From contig CM023454.1 in assembly GCA_013339765.2 (NCBI GenBank), positions 147,373,603 through 147,437,602 on the forward strand: a stretch of DNA of 64,000 nt, in the 5' to 3' direction. This document shows, one piece after another, positions 53,087 through 64,000 of this stretch; the stretch's first letter is position 1, and every line of letters starts with the position of its first letter. A program made the position numbers and the translations under genes. The notes under the pieces are model-generated. The model saw only the letters and a list, made by a program, of their open reading frames with translations, ran no database searches and was not told the DNA's origin. The DNA comes from Haemaphysalis longicornis (Eukaryota > Arthropoda > Arachnida > Ixodida > Ixodidae).

Positions 53087-53867
53087 AGTGTTTGTAGACG
53101 CCGGAGTATTGTACCTTCGGTTCTGGATAGGTGTGGGTGGGGTGCTGGGTATTGTTGGCGCCCGCGCCGGTAGTGGGCGAGTACATCGGCGTATTTTCTC
53201 AGGGGCGTAGGCTTGAGGACGTCGTCATCTTGTAGTTTGTCACCCTCTTGGGAAACGGCCCAGTGTGTATGCGCGCGGGCGGCGGCGTGTGCCGACTCAT
53301 TTGCTTTGAGGGTTTCGTGGCCAGGTGAACAGACAATTTGTAGTTCAGGAAGTCGCTTAATTTGTTTTAGTATAGCCAATGCTGGTAGGGATATTCGTCC
53401 GATCAAGGAATTGCGGCATGCAGCTTGGGAGTATGTCAGTACAACAGTGTAGTTTCGCAAGTGGTGGGCGGCTAGGGCGATAGCAACTTCTTCGGCTGTG
53501 TCTATAGATTTTGTATTGGTCGTGACTGCGGTTAACTCTTTTCCGTTGGCGTCGGTCACACTGGCAGCTTGGGCAGATTTGTGGGGGTATGGAGTGGCGT
53601 CTGCATAGCGAGTGAAGGGGAGGGGTCATACCGCACATGGATTGGTCGTGCTGCTCGTCGTGCCTTGTTATAGGTCGGATGCATGTTTCGTGGGATTGGA
53701 GCCACTCTGATGTGTTGTCGAACTGGTCCGGGAATGCGTGTCTTCTCGTCTTGCGGTTGTGGGGTCGAGTACCCTACCCGGCGGAGGGTCGCTCTTCCGT
53801 GGTGGTGAGGTTGGAGGCGTGTGAATTGAGAAATTCGGTGTGCTTCTTGGATTTCTTCCCACGTATT
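53087..53867 (-). pseudogene. I-clade LINE piece 2: linker and RNase H
   Basis: The minus strand begins NTWEEIQEAHRISQFTRLQP, followed by VAPIPRNMHPTYNKARRAAR, a Y-A-D-A-like catalytic Asp region, TAEEVAIALAAH (catalytic Glu), VVLTYSQAACRN (normally TDSQAA, so this Asp is changed to Tyr) and IVCSPGHETLKANESAHAAA (the W-x-P-GH..x.GNE.A motif with Trp replaced by Cys). One frameshift separates the linker from the RNase H frame. The loss of a catalytic Asp confirms decay. Confidence 0.75.
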
Positions 53868-53877
53868 GGCCTCGAGG

Positions 53878-55721
53878 ACATACCGTGGCGCCCCCTACGA
53901 GTGACGTCACTTGTAGGACGCCGAATCGTGTTGTCGTCTGCTACAACACATTTCCCGTGCGTATGCGGAAGCGTGTTTTTTTGTTGTGGCCACCGTCTCG
54001 CCCCCTCCTTGTGGATTTGATGCAATTACCAAAAAAGTTGTCTGTAAACCAAATAATTCGGGCAAGCAATCAGCGACTCGCTTGTTCCGGCGACACCGCC
54101 GCGTTTAGGTAGTTGCTACCATCGCGACCCACAGCTCTTACATACGCAGCCACGCCAAGGACGATGCAACTGATGCCGAGAAATGTACCCTGTAAATTAA
54201 TTATGAAATACTTGTGACGGTACATGTGTGTGCAAGGAAACACCTTGTAACAGCGACGGAAACACCTCGCTCACTTATGATCTCGTGCGCGAACTACTCG
54301 TATTGCCTGGTAAATGAATGACTACGCGAGAACGGTGATCATATTGCTTCGCCGCACATGTTTGAAAGTATTTTATGGTCTGCAGTTTGGCCTAATCAGT
54401 GCCAATGTCCCCTACGATGTTTTTATAGGCATGCCCTGATTTGATTAACGATCACTGCCGTAACCTGTACTCTGCACGGCTGATGTGTACTTTTCGCGAA
54501 AACTTGTCCGCAATGCATGAACGGTATGAACGCGAGTTTTTAACGCCTTCGAGCGGGTTTGGACAAGGCTTTATTTAGTTTTCATTAGGTGCTCGGCGTG
54601 GTTATTTATAATTGCAGCGTGTTTTGTATGTTTACAGTGAGCCGGCCTTTCTCAAGCATCAATTTCGAAACTCACGACTGCTCACAGAAGGCGAGGCTGC
54701 GTACGAGGCGAAACACGTCGTTAATGATTTCGGGTAATGGGGAGATTTAGAATAGAACCGAGCGTTGGGGGCCCCCAAGAAGTTAAGAGGAACCCAAACG
54801 CAACACGAGCGTGCGCGACGGGAGGGCCTTCTCCAACAGCGCGCAGCCGGCTTCGGATGCTTGGCGTCGCAGCAGATATTTCATCGCCGTTAGAGTTGCA
54901 ATGACAGTAACAGAACGTTTCACACATCCCGCGCTGGGAACTCTGTAAGCGCGGTGATTTCCGTTGAAGCGATCGACGATCAAGATACCTGCACAGCCTC
55001 GGCGATTCTTGCGCGCAAGCATAGCCATCCTTCGGCCGCTCGCCGCAGCGTGCGTGAACGGGCCGGCGCTGCCGGGACCAACCTCCGCGGCCGGTCGGCG
55101 TAAATCGCGGCAGATATTTGAGCATCGCTTTCAAAACCACCAGCTGATGACACTACCTATCAGAATTTTTCATCACACTAACATCCACTTTCACCACTCT
55201 GGAACTTCTTTTCCATGACTTGTGTGATTTTAAAAAACCGGCGACAAGTGTTGCTGCCGCGACCTGCGTCGGTTCGAGCCGCACCGTCGGCCGTGCGGGC
55301 AGGCACGGCGGGTGCGTGTGCTTCTGCGAGCAGTTAACGCTTCACGATTTCCTGCTTTATGCATTTCTTGCAAACAAGGGAATTCTAGAAAATTCACTCG
55401 GCGATCGTCGTAGTCCGCATTGGTGTTCGGGGAAACAAGCCGCTGCTAACGCTTCGGTCGCATACGTAATACACCACCACGCTCATGGTGTTAGCGGATA
55501 ATCTACCAAAGTTGATACGGTTATAAAGTCCCCATGAGGTCGAACTGCGCTTGACGCACTGAGAATTAACTTAAAACGACGGAAATTAACACGAAAATAC
55601 TTTTAAAAACGCGCTTCCTAAGCGAAGAGTCCCGCGCTGCGAGCCAACTTCGCAGCAAGATAGGAACGGTGATCCTACGAGTGACGTCAAAACGATCGCA
55701 GCGCCGGCCTCTCCAGTGGTG
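53878..55721. mobile_element. TIR-like element splitting the I-clade LINE (9-10 bp TSD)
   Basis: It sits between the RT-thumb piece and the linker piece of the LINE. GGCCTCGAGG (53868-53877) and GGCCTCGCGG (55722-55731) look like a 10-bp target duplication with one change. Both ends carry TGACGTCACT(T/C)GTAGGA in inverted orientation (left about 53899-53918, right about 55673-55689). The interior is unassigned and contains no transposase. The ends and duplication length are compatible with a Mutator-like non-autonomous element. Confidence 0.55.
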
Positions 55722-55731
55722 GGCCTCGCGG

Positions 55732-56116
55732 CCAATTGTGCATGGACGCCCAGTTGTAGTAACTTGGCTGTTGCCGTTTTGTGGGGCAATCCTAGTGCGG
55801 TTTTGTAGGCTTGCCGTATCCCGGTGTTCAGTTTGTTTTGTTCGGAGGGTTTTAGGGCTAGGTAAGGAGCACTGCATGCAATCCGGCTGATAAGGATGGC
55901 TTGGATTATGCGCAGAGTATCTGATTCTCGGAGGCCAAATCTTGGGTGAGAAACTCGATGGATAAGATGCATTAATTGTGAGAGAGTACGTTGGAGTGGC
56001 AGAATTGTTTGGGCACCCGACCCATCTTTCGGAATAGTGAACCCTAGAATTCGGAGGTGGGGGACGTTAAAGATGTTGTGCCACCAAATTTGTTGCTTGT
56101 GCATTCTTTGTTGCAA
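55732..56116 (-). pseudogene. I-clade LINE piece 1: RT thumb
   Basis: The minus strand reads PHLRILGFTIPKDGSGAQTI, a 20-residue helix (RTLSQLMHLIHRVSHPRFGL), ESDTLRIIQAILISRIACSA and KTALGLPHKTATAKLLQLGV, then H. These are the 'RVLG..I', 'L.R...AL..S' and 'GLP..T....L..LG' motifs that follow the RT palm in I-type LINEs. After GVH the frame passes into the insertion's flank. Confidence 0.75.
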
Positions 56117-56316
56117 ACGTTTTATATTTCGTTAGAAAGCATGATACATGCTCTCACATGCACATATTCTGAGTAAAAAAATTATTATCGCACGATTCAT
56201 GTGAACAGGATTCGGTTTCGGTTTCTGGGCGCCGATTCAGGCAGTGACGTCACAGTGTTGCGAGGACGCTCTGCCACGTGTGTCTACCATGCGGCGCCGC
56301 GGTACGCTGCAACTTT

Positions 56317-56551
56317 GATTGATTGTAGGGTTTAACGCGCCGACGCAACGCAGGCGATGAGGCGCGCCGTAGTGGAGGGCTACGGGTTAATTTTGACCAC
56401 CTGGGATCTTTAACGTGCGCCGAAATCTCGTACACACGGGCGTTTTTGCTTTTCGCCTCCATCAGAAAAGCGGCCGCCGCGGCCGGGAATCGAACCCGCG
56501 ACCTCGTGCTCAGCAGCGCAACGCCTTAGCCCCTGAGCCACCGCGGCGGAT
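56317..56551 (-). mobile_element. tRNA-derived SINE with target duplication
   Basis: Full-length on the minus strand: CCGCCGCGGTGGCTCAGGGG head, B box GGGTTCGATTCCCGGCCGCG, CTGATGGAGGCGAAAAGC, GATCCCAGGTGGTCAAAATT, CTCCACTACGGCGCGCC and an AATCAATCA tail. It is flanked by the exact 11-bp duplication GCTGCAACTTT (56306-56316 and 56552-56562). Confidence 0.9.
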
Positions 56552-56757
56552 GCTGCAACTTTACTGCGGCGTCTGCTCCCGCACACACGTGCTTCACCAC
56601 GGAAGTAAACACGCCGACTCGTCATGTCAAGCCGCGACAGCTCCTACACTGACTCTTTGTCTGCATCCTCAGATGCAGACAAATGAAAATTATGGATATG
56701 CAAACCATGGAAATGCAATTGGATATGCAAACCATGCCCCTTAAAAGAAACCGTCCA

Positions 56758-56850
56758 AAAAAAAAAAAAGCTGCCCCCACCGCGAATTGAACCCGCAACG
56801 TAGACCTAGCGGGCGCGACGCGCGAGACCACTGCGCCACCGCACAAATGG
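56758..56850 (-). mobile_element. Second-type tRNA SINE
   Basis: On the minus strand it reads GTGCGGTGGCGCAGTGGTCT (A box TGGCGCAGTGG), then GCGGGTTCAATTCGCGGTGG (B box GGTTCAATTC) and an A-rich end (T run on minus, 56758-56769). It is short and differs from the CCGCGGTGGCTCAG family; it may be a tRNA pseudogene. Confidence 0.55.
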
Positions 56851-56899
56851 TTTCCCAACGCGAAATTAACAGCCGGTGTACTAGATGGAGGCCCATCCT

Positions 56900-58860
56900 T
56901 GGAGTCGTACATTGGTGTTTACTAGCTAGTTTACAGAATTCCTGGATTGTAAACTCAAATTTCTTAAATAGCGCTTGCGCAGCAAGGTTCCGCGAAGCCC
57001 CCGCGACAGCTTATCGCCATCAACTCTGCTCCTTCGCGAAAGCGCTCGCAAAAATAAGTGTGCCCGGCTGCGACTACGATTTTGCACTGTAGGGATAGTG
57101 CTTGCCGTACTTTGGTTTTACGTTTTACGTGAAAAACCTTTGCCGATATCGATCTCTTATTACCCAAGTTACCCTACGTAACTCTTCTTCTGCACGAAAC
57201 TGACCTTATATTTTCTACAGGCGAGCCGATCGCACAGGCATTCCGTGGTAGCGGCGTCGCCGAAGAGGACGGCAAAAGCGTCGAACGCCAAAATACGGAT
57301 AGCATTAGCGCTAGTGTTGAGTTGTGTGGGCTTCATGGACCTTACTGAGTTTATTACACTGCAGAAACTAACAAAATAGAGTCGCGTTCATTGCGTAACG
57401 AATGTTGTCGAGGCGCAGTTTTCGCTTCTCGGTCGATTCCCGACAAAGCGTTGGGCGACCAGCCAGGTGACCGGTTTTGTTGGCGTCTTCGGTCGGCGAG
57501 TCAGTCACACTACGGCGACTTTCCATCGGCCGACGTGTTTGTGTCGCCGTCGGCGTAGTGTGGCAACGCGGTCTGGCAATTCGAAAGTTGGCCGATGGTT
57601 TGGCGACTCGTCGGCGTCGCCGTCGTGTCGGCCTAGTGTGTCTGATACGACCAAGCGACCAAACAAACTGTGGTAATTGGAGTTCACGTTGACGTCGCTC
57701 GAGTCGCTAACGTGGTATGACGTCACAAACTTTGTTATGCTGGCAATTCAATGAAGTCATGGTTAGTGGCGCTAGCGATGGGTCCCGATCTCCAGGAGAG
57801 CTTTTAGGTACTTTTTAGAAGCGAATTAAAATATATATTAAGCGCTTGCTGTACCCAACACTTCGTGTCGATGGTCCTTGCATACAGAGAAAGCCTACAG
57901 CAGGCTTTTTACAGACTTAAAATTTGGTGGAACAACACCTTTAAGAACGGGTTGATTATTGATGCTGAGTTCAGGATCCGGTATAGAGTGAGAGAGAGAA
58001 AAACTGCGCCAGCCAACCCTTGCTCGATCATTGTGGAAAAGTGGCCTATCTAGTCGTGACCTAGAACGTTGCGTTGTCGCTACAGCCCACGCTTCGATCC
58101 CGCTGCCTGTCCATGTTATCGCCTCGCCAGGTGACACTATAGTGGCACCTACCTACATAGCGCGCATGCATGTCGTACGTGCTTTCAATGAGCAACAGTT
58201 GTTAGCGCCGGTACACTTCGTCAAGCGACGCTCTATTCCAACGAAGCGAAAACGTAGGGATTAGCTGAAAAGGCCCGTCAGTCAAACGCCCGGCTTCGCG
58301 TAAGTGAGGTAGGTTGGAGAAGAGCCTGGCGCTGTGCACCTATGCCGGGGGCAGCGCCAACATGAAGGCAGAAAAAAAAATCCACCAGCCGTTCTCCTTC
58401 TGCGAACAAGGTAGATGACCAGCCAAGCTGCATAAAGTGCATATCACGCCCACAGATGGTTAGAGGTTATTTTGAGCATTATTTGGCGTTGGTAGTGACG
58501 GCGTACTTGTGACGACATAGCGAAACATGGAAGGACTAGAGTTGCATGCTGGCCGGCAAAGTTAATTGAGGCTGTCCGTTTCGTTCCCATAAAAACCCGC
58601 GTATTGACAGCAGACGGGTACTGCCATACATTTACATCTTCACTCTGAAATCACCCATCGTGACGAGTAAATGAAACTAGGCTTAATCATAGCCTCGCCT
58701 CAGCGGCCAATTGTCGTATAATTGTTTTCCGGGAAATTTCCTGCTGAGCATACGCGACAAAGCTGACTTTGCCGCAAAGCATTTTTGGATTCACAGAATA
58801 AGCTTCCCTGAACGGAATCCTAGCCACACACAGCTTCACCGTAGAAGGAGCGACAGTTCG
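56900..58860. other. Unassigned
   Basis: No gene or repeat ends are supported. A palindromic pair CACACTACGGCGAC / GTCGGCGTAGTGTGG occurs at about 57505-57564, and GTGACGTCA-type sites occur near 57716. Confidence 0.35.
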
Positions 58861-58865
58861 GCGCG

Positions 58866-58960
58866 CGCAAAAGATCCCCAGGTGGTCAAAATTTGCGGGG
58901 AGCCCTTACGACGCGCCTGATCGCCTGCGAAGCGTCGGCGCGTTACACTTCATACTCAAT
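58866..58960 (+). mobile_element. tRNA-SINE 3' fragment
   Basis: AAGATCCCCAGGTGGTCAAA, then GGAGCCCTTACGACGCGCCT and GCGTCGGCGCGTTACACTTC. This is the 3' body of the CCGCGGTGGCTCAG SINE with its tRNA head missing. Confidence 0.65.
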
Positions 58961-58964
58961 CAGT

Positions 58965-60185
58965 CAAGTAGCGACAGTTCCACCTCGGTGCTCCCAGCGT
59001 TCAATGGAGACATATGTGCGCTTCCCAAATAAACGTTCGTCAAGGGAGGGGTGTACATTCCAGACCGGAACTTCCCATTACTGGTTCCACATAGCTTTCC
59101 TCTCAGGAAGCGTCGTTGTGTTTCCTATCTCGACGATCACGGCAACATTTTTTTTTTTTCTTCCTTGTCGGCGGCGCCCGTTTGCTCATTTAGCGCACTG
59201 CGCCTAATTCGCGGTGCGCACGCAGGCACACAGCGCGACAATGCACGTCCGATGGGCGCAGCCCCAGCCGCGGAAGTGGCGCCGCATAACGAGCGCCGAG
59301 GAAGCAGCGCGCGCCGGAAGAAGGAAGGAAAAGGGAGACGCTCCAGTTGGCACGACCACCGGCGCGCAGGGCACACGACGCTCCGCACGTTGCCCCCCGC
59401 TTCATAAAGTAGCACCGCTGAGAACAAAAGACGCCCGTGCGTGCGCGCCCACGATTCCCTCCACATCATATAGCGACAAATCCGATTGGAAGAAGGAGTC
59501 GCGCCAACACTCGCGCTGAGCAGGTGTCAAGTGGAGCGTGCATCATCATACATACAAAAAGGGCCCCCGATGCGGCTGCGCGCGCACAGCTGACAAGAAC
59601 GAGCGACTGATGAGCCGGCACCGAATGCGTCAGCATCGTCATGAGCATTTCCTCCACTGCGAGACAAACGCCTGTCCCATCGACTTGCCACTGCGCTCCG
59701 TCCTGTGATGTCCAAATCCCTTCCATTCTTTCGTCCCGAGTTGTCTTATCACTCCGGATAAGTCGCTCAGGAGATAACTCGTTGTATAGAGGTGATATTA
59801 TAGAAAGAGGCGCGCGCGAATCGGCGCGCGTGCAGGCAGTGGAAAAAGAAGTGACAGTGATGCTGTTCCGTTGCATGCACGTGACAGCTGCCGACGCTTC
59901 AGCTGTGCCGCATTACGCGTGCGGTGAACGTTTCGGCGCAAAGAAGGCCAGAGCAGTGCGCCCCGCCGCATGCACGCTTCTGTCGTGGAAAGCTTGCGCG
60001 GAATCGCGAACATCTGGCCCAGTTTCCAGAGCGTCCCGACGAAAAGGCGCTGCACAAAACACCGGAGAAGAGCGGAATAAGGTGCCGGCACGAACGCCAC
60101 ACTGGAACTGCACGCATAGCACACACGGTGCGCATAAGATGACCAAACGCACTGCGCGGCACCCGAGAAAATTATGGGCTTTCAA
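58965..60185. other. GC-rich unassigned region
   Basis: Long overlapping frames on both strands (for example 59641-60318 and 59466-59876) with no domains. CpG-rich. A T run occurs at about 59150-59159. Confidence 0.35.
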
Positions 60186-60402
60186 CGCGCCGAAGCTACG
60201 CCAGGGCTATGAGGCGCGCTCTAGAGGAGAACGCTGGCTTCGTTTCCGCCACCTGGGGATATTACACGAGCGCCGAAATCTCGACACACGGGCGTTTCCA
60301 CTTTGCACCTCCACCTGAAAAGCCGCGAGCGCGGCCGGGAGTCGAACCCGCGTCCTTGGGCTCAGTAGCACGTCTTAGCCACTCATCCACCGCTGCCGGT
60401 AT
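60186..60402 (-). mobile_element. tRNA-derived SINE
   Basis: Minus strand: CCGGCAGCGGTGGATGAGTG head, B box GGGTTCGACTCCCGGCCGCG, AAACGCCCGTGTGTCGAGAT, CAGGTGGCGGAAAC, and a GCGCGCCTCATAGCC-like end. It is diverged, and no clear target duplication was seen. Confidence 0.7.
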
Positions 60403-61282
60403 GTTGCCCATCTATATGTCCGCAGTAAACCTTCAACAACTTGCTAATCGATGCACAGCGACTTGTGTTTACCCGTCCGCACTGTGGCGGCATACGCAGG
60501 AAAACGGCGAAGGGGCCGCGAAACCTCAAACCCAGCCGCCTCAAAAAAGATAGGGTCCATGGCACAGGGGACGGGCAAGGCCACTGGCTCGCCTCTAGTA
60601 ACGACGACGGATAATGAGTTTCAGGGACGTACCCACAGGGGGGAGGGGGGCGAAATTTTTTGGGCCATACCCCCTTCCCCGCGCCACCTCTCCTATCCCC
60701 TCGCACACATCCTAAAGCGCTGCCATATGAATCCTGGGCTTGATAGCTATTTGAGGCGTTTTGTTCTTTTGGAATGAGTCAAATCCACCTAAGGGGAATT
60801 TGAGGGGGGAAAAAAACGAAAGTTTGGAACCGGACCTAAATGCAGTGCTGTCAAAACTATTAAATGACATGTTTCACATGTCAGCCAGGGGAAATCTATA
60901 GCAACAAGCAATTAAGAATTATGCGAAGAATTTGAGCAATATTAGGATAAGTTCAGATTTGGCTCGTACTAAAGTTGGTGCGGCATTCTTATGACAACTT
61001 TATTGCAATCGACTTTCAAGAATGGTACGATAGAGTTTTAAGCAAAAAAGTCAATATACATGCAACAGAGCTTCAAGAACAGTGTAACTATACAATGAAG
61101 AGCCGTGAGGGCAGCATTAGCAGCTCTTTTCGAATTGTTCCGTAGGGTGCTTTTTGGGCACGCCTGAAAACACTCATAAAGCTCTTCATTGCCTTGCCAT
61201 AAATTTCCGAAACGCTTCACAAGAAGCCTGCTCATATCATCTTCCATGGCTTGTAAGCGGCAGCTAATTTATTAGGCACGTA
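60403..61282. other. Unassigned
   Basis: No supported gene. G-rich and A-rich runs occur near 60640-60660 and 60808-60820. Confidence 0.35.
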
Positions 61283-62287
61283 CCCGTAATTACCCGATTC
61301 TAACGCGCAACCGATTTTCCCGGCAAAAAAGGCGAAAAACTTGCACCTCCGATTGTAACGCGCACGGAACTTTGTGAGCAAGAAAAACAAATGCGAGAGA
61401 AACGGGCGATTTTTAGATGCGAAGGCATCTCATTCACCCGCCTTGTCCCTGCATCCGGCGTCGGCGCTGTTGTCGGCGTCCGCCCCTCCCCCATTCTCCT
61501 CGCCGCGCCAGCTGCGCTCTCCGCCGCTCACCCCATCTCCTCTCCGAAAGCGAACACACTCTCGCGAGGGGCACTGGATTGGATTCGATTGGATTTGCTT
61601 GGATTGGCTCGGCTTGGATTTGGATTGGATTAAAGTGGACTGGCGCCGGCGCATCCCTCACCGTTATGCGCGCTATAAAACGCGGTGCCTGCGCCGCTCT
61701 GCTCCATCGTACCAGCGCCGTTCCTCCGCTGTCCAACGCTGCAACGTGAACCCCCTATGCGTCGCATCTACACAGGGGTTCCCGCGAGGGGAGGTGGGAG
61801 TTTTTTTCTCGAGGTAATCTCACTCATCTCACTCCTCGTCGCTCTCCGCTGACCACAACATCTCGTCCTTGGTGCCGTCAAGCGCGTTCGCGATGCCACA
61901 CTTCATAACGGACGTTCAACCATGGTCGATGGGATTGTGGCCCACGCCTCGCACGCCCATCCTGCGAGCTTCTCCAGAGGCGCACGCTTCAGCCGACCGC
62001 TCGTTTTGAACGCGTGAGAGCCGCTGCTGCCATTGCTGTTATCAAGCGCGCAAGTGGAACGATTTGACGGTTTGTGTGAACGCCGATAGAAACGCCTAGG
62101 CGCCTATGCTTCCTGCGTCCGAAAAATCGTTGCTAAAAGCTTTGGCGCCAGCTTGAGATGGCGATGGGCGGGGCGAAATTTTCGTTGTTTCGGCAGTTTC
62201 GGTTTCGTATCCGATTCTAACGCGCATGCGATTTTTCGACCTATTTCTCCGGAAAAAAAGGTGCGCGTTAGAATCGGGTAATTACGG
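61283..62287. mobile_element. TA-flanked MITE with CGTAATTACCCGATTCTAAC ends
   Basis: The left end CCCGTAATTACCCGATTCTA then ACGCGCA is mirrored by TGCGCGTTAGAATCGGGTAA then TTACGG at the right, with TA on both sides. The motif GATT(C/G)TAACGCGCA recurs subterminally on each side (61354-61368 region and about 62213-62226). The interior has a GGATT-rich block (61572-61640) and no transposase. TA duplications suggest the Tc1/mariner/pogo group. Confidence 0.7.
61572..61640 (+). repeat. GGATT-rich simple repeat
   Basis: GGATTGGATTCGATTGGATT followed by similar GGATT(T/G) units, inside the MITE. Confidence 0.8.
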
Positions 62288-62289
62288 TA

Positions 62290-63744
62290 CATCCCGAGGA
62301 TTCCGTCTTGGGATTCTGAATTGATTTTACATTATGCACTTCGACTGGGATCAGCTACGCGATTGCTGACCGTATATAATAGCTGTACAGTTGAACCAAA
62401 ATCGCCTTCTGTCCCTCACTGCCCGCCAGCAGCGGTTTGGCTGTGGGAAACCCCGCGCCCCCTGCATGCTTCGCCCCTCCCCAGGTTTGCCGTAAGTCGA
62501 GATGGACCAGAAAAGAAAAAAAAGAGAAAATGAAACCATTCAGAATTGCGGGGACTCGAATCCATGCCGTTGCAGTGGGGACCAAATATTCTGCCTCAAA
62601 GCCACGAAGACCGCACGGCGGGCCCTCTTTGGTCGTTGGTGAAAAGAATGCCGCTAGCGTTTAAAGCGTCGCATAATTCTGAATTGCCTTCGTTTGGAAA
62701 ATGCCCATTTCGCGTACGTTTCACTCGTCACGTAGTTGCACATGCGAAGCCCCAGACCAATGGATGCGCTGCGTCACATCCGGGTCATCTGCTTTCAGCC
62801 AAACAGGGCTCGCTCGAAAGGGACAACACATTTAAGACGGGCGCGAAGTGGACAGAACTCAGAATTCCGCCGCAGCGTTGTATACGCAACGGAATGACGC
62901 TTCCCGGAGGACGGTTGGTCGGTAGCCCCGATGGTCACACCAGTAGCCCGTGCACTACCGGCGCCCAAACTGACGTTCCCATTACGGAAGGGGAGGGCGC
63001 GATAAACGAACGAGGCCGGCCGGCGACAGGGCGGCGGCCGCAATTTGGCGCTCCGCGGTGCGAAGCTCAGTGCGAAAGGATATCAACACGACGACTCCCG
63101 TATTACGCGTGTTGCGTGCGCGCGCCCAGAACCCATCGAGCCGTTCCCATTAACATCGACGCGCGCGCCTCGCTACATCGGGTATACAACCGGCTCGTCC
63201 CCCGCCGGACCATGCAGCGCCCATTTTGCCGCCCTCTAAGGACGTGGCACTCGAGCGCCCTTGGCCGCAATCATGCGCGGCGCGCGGATGATGACACTTA
63301 TCGGCCTCTCTCTGCGAGCAGACAATGGGATATTACTCGGAGTGTTCTTACAGACGCCTACCGGCTCCCGCCATTTCCCGCAGCAGGCAATCAAATCACG
63401 CCTTCCCAGCATGTAGCGCCGCCAGCCGCGCCGTCACCGTCTGCGACGGGCCTCGTTTTTTTCCGGCAGCCCGAGCATACCTGCACCCTGCTTTAGTCTC
63501 AAAACGACCACGAGAAAAAAAAAAAACGCAAACTTGTTCATTTTGAAGGAGCTATACCTACTAAACTTCATTCCGCCCCGCCTTCTCAAAGAAAAAAATA
63601 GCGAGCAATTTATTGAGAAACATTGAAATTTCGCGCTACACGACGTCAGATGTCGCGCAATAGACGAAACGAGAAAAAAAAATCAGTTTTGAGTCTTTAA
63701 ATTGCACGATAGCGTGCATGCGATACGGTCATATGGATCCGGAC
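62290..63744. other. Unassigned GC-rich DNA with a long chance frame
   Basis: The plus frame 62546-63496 (316 codons) is the longest in the window but is Arg/Pro/Ser-rich, has no domain signature and shows no clear splice sites. Its start lies in a GGGGACTCGAATCC B-box-like SINE relic. I do not treat it as a gene. Confidence 0.4.
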
Positions 63745-63952
63745 CAGCCCCGGTGGGTAAGGCTGCTGCAGAGATTAAGGACGCGGGTTCCCCCCCGGGC
63801 CACGCTGGCTGCTTGTCTGATGGAGGGCCAGGAAAAGCGAAAGCGCCCATGTGTTGAAATTTCGAAGATTGAACATTTCCAGTAGCCAAAATAACTCGTA
63901 GGAGCCCTCCACTACGGCGCGCCTCATAGCCCAGGCGAGCTGATTAGCCCCA
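63745..63952 (+). mobile_element. tRNA-derived SINE (diverged)
   Basis: It reads CCAGCCCCGGTGGGTAAGGC, GGACGCGGGTTCCCCCCCGG (B box altered by a C run), GTCTGATGGAGGGCCAGGAA, AAAGCGCCCATGTG and CCCTCCACTACGGCGCGCCT. Same body as the other SINEs, with an eroded head. Confidence 0.7.
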
Positions 63953-64000
63953 TTACCACAATCCACAGTTAGCTGTCCCAGCGCAATCGTCCAGTCGCGC

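Larger units (their letters stand above)
49905..56116 (-). mobile_element. I-clade LINE split by three later insertions
   Basis: Four minus-strand pieces follow each other in element order: RT thumb (56116-55732), linker plus RNase H (53867-53087), zinc-knuckle region (51093-50966) and the last codons plus tail (50085-49905). The breaks hold a TIR element (53878-55721), foldback FB-2 (51103-53077) and a plus-strand LINE fragment (50086-50965). Removing them restores motif order: 'GVH' to 'N-T-W-E-E-I', then 'RLQTL' to 'HAVYPTLYPASCKYC', then 'SLSKK' to 'NPQSTYEQW'. The element is 5'-truncated near 56120 and dead. Confidence 0.75.

Noticed and set aside
59607..59625. Hammerhead ribozyme core (CTGATGA ... 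GAA)
   Set aside because: The second core element is GAAT, not GAAA, and the intervening bases do not form stem II. No Penelope-like element is adjacent.
62546..63496. 316-codon ORF as a gene
   Set aside because: GC-rich chance frame, Arg/Pro/Ser-rich, no domain, with overlapping opposite-strand frames and a SINE-like start.

Overview
The window looks like repeat-choked nuclear DNA from an arthropod, most likely a hard tick (Ixodidae). The basis is several tRNA-derived SINEs of the type common in tick genomes (Ser-like head, 'CTCCACTACGGCGCGCC' body, CAAT-repeat tail), I-clade, RTE, Jockey/CR1-like and Penelope-like retroelement pieces, THAP-bearing DNA transposons, and almost no intact host coding sequence. 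Genus cannot be fixed from sequence alone.

Layout. 1-720: minus-strand I-clade LINE remnant. 1668-1870: RTE 3' end. 2409-2511: the best host exon (EF-hand type, minus strand, good splice sites). 3427-7490: a Penelope-like element with inverted terminal segments around a GIY-YIG fragment, split by a long-TIR DNA transposon (3983-7375), itself split by a TTAA-flanked element (4053-6198). 7590-13933: four TTAA-flanked TIR elements joined end to end; the first and third are copies of one family and the fourth carries a ruined THAP domain, pointing to the Kolobok superfamily. 14201-15295 and 17648-19301: two more TTAA elements. 14.9-21.7 kb: SINEs and a 170-bp palindrome. 22-28 kb: a dispersed 370-bp repeat, a 555-bp duplication, a 15/17-bp minisatellite and GC-rich unassigned DNA. 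29.36-31.92 kb: homopolymer-distorted sequence, probably bad consensus. 31.92-33.0 kb: clean LINE reverse-transcriptase 3' end. 33.6-35.0 kb: TIR element with a 9-bp target duplication. 40.6-46.9 kb: a series of LINE 3' ends. 46.9-53.1 kb: two foldback-like elements with inverted arrays of 15-bp units, the first beside a split THAP domain. 49.9-56.1 kb: one minus-strand I-clade LINE cut by three later insertions. 56.3-64 kb: SINEs, a TA-flanked MITE and GC-rich unassigned sequence.

How it fits together. The window is mainly a stratigraphic record of transposition, not a pathway. The most novel signal is a set of foldback-like elements whose ends begin GGGTGTA and continue as tandem 15-bp units. 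Three sequence-unrelated unit families share that period and terminal motif, and the two complete elements have 9-10 bp target duplications. No CRISPR array, rRNA operon, intact tRNA gene or complete host gene was found. All calls come from reading the sequence; no database search was run.
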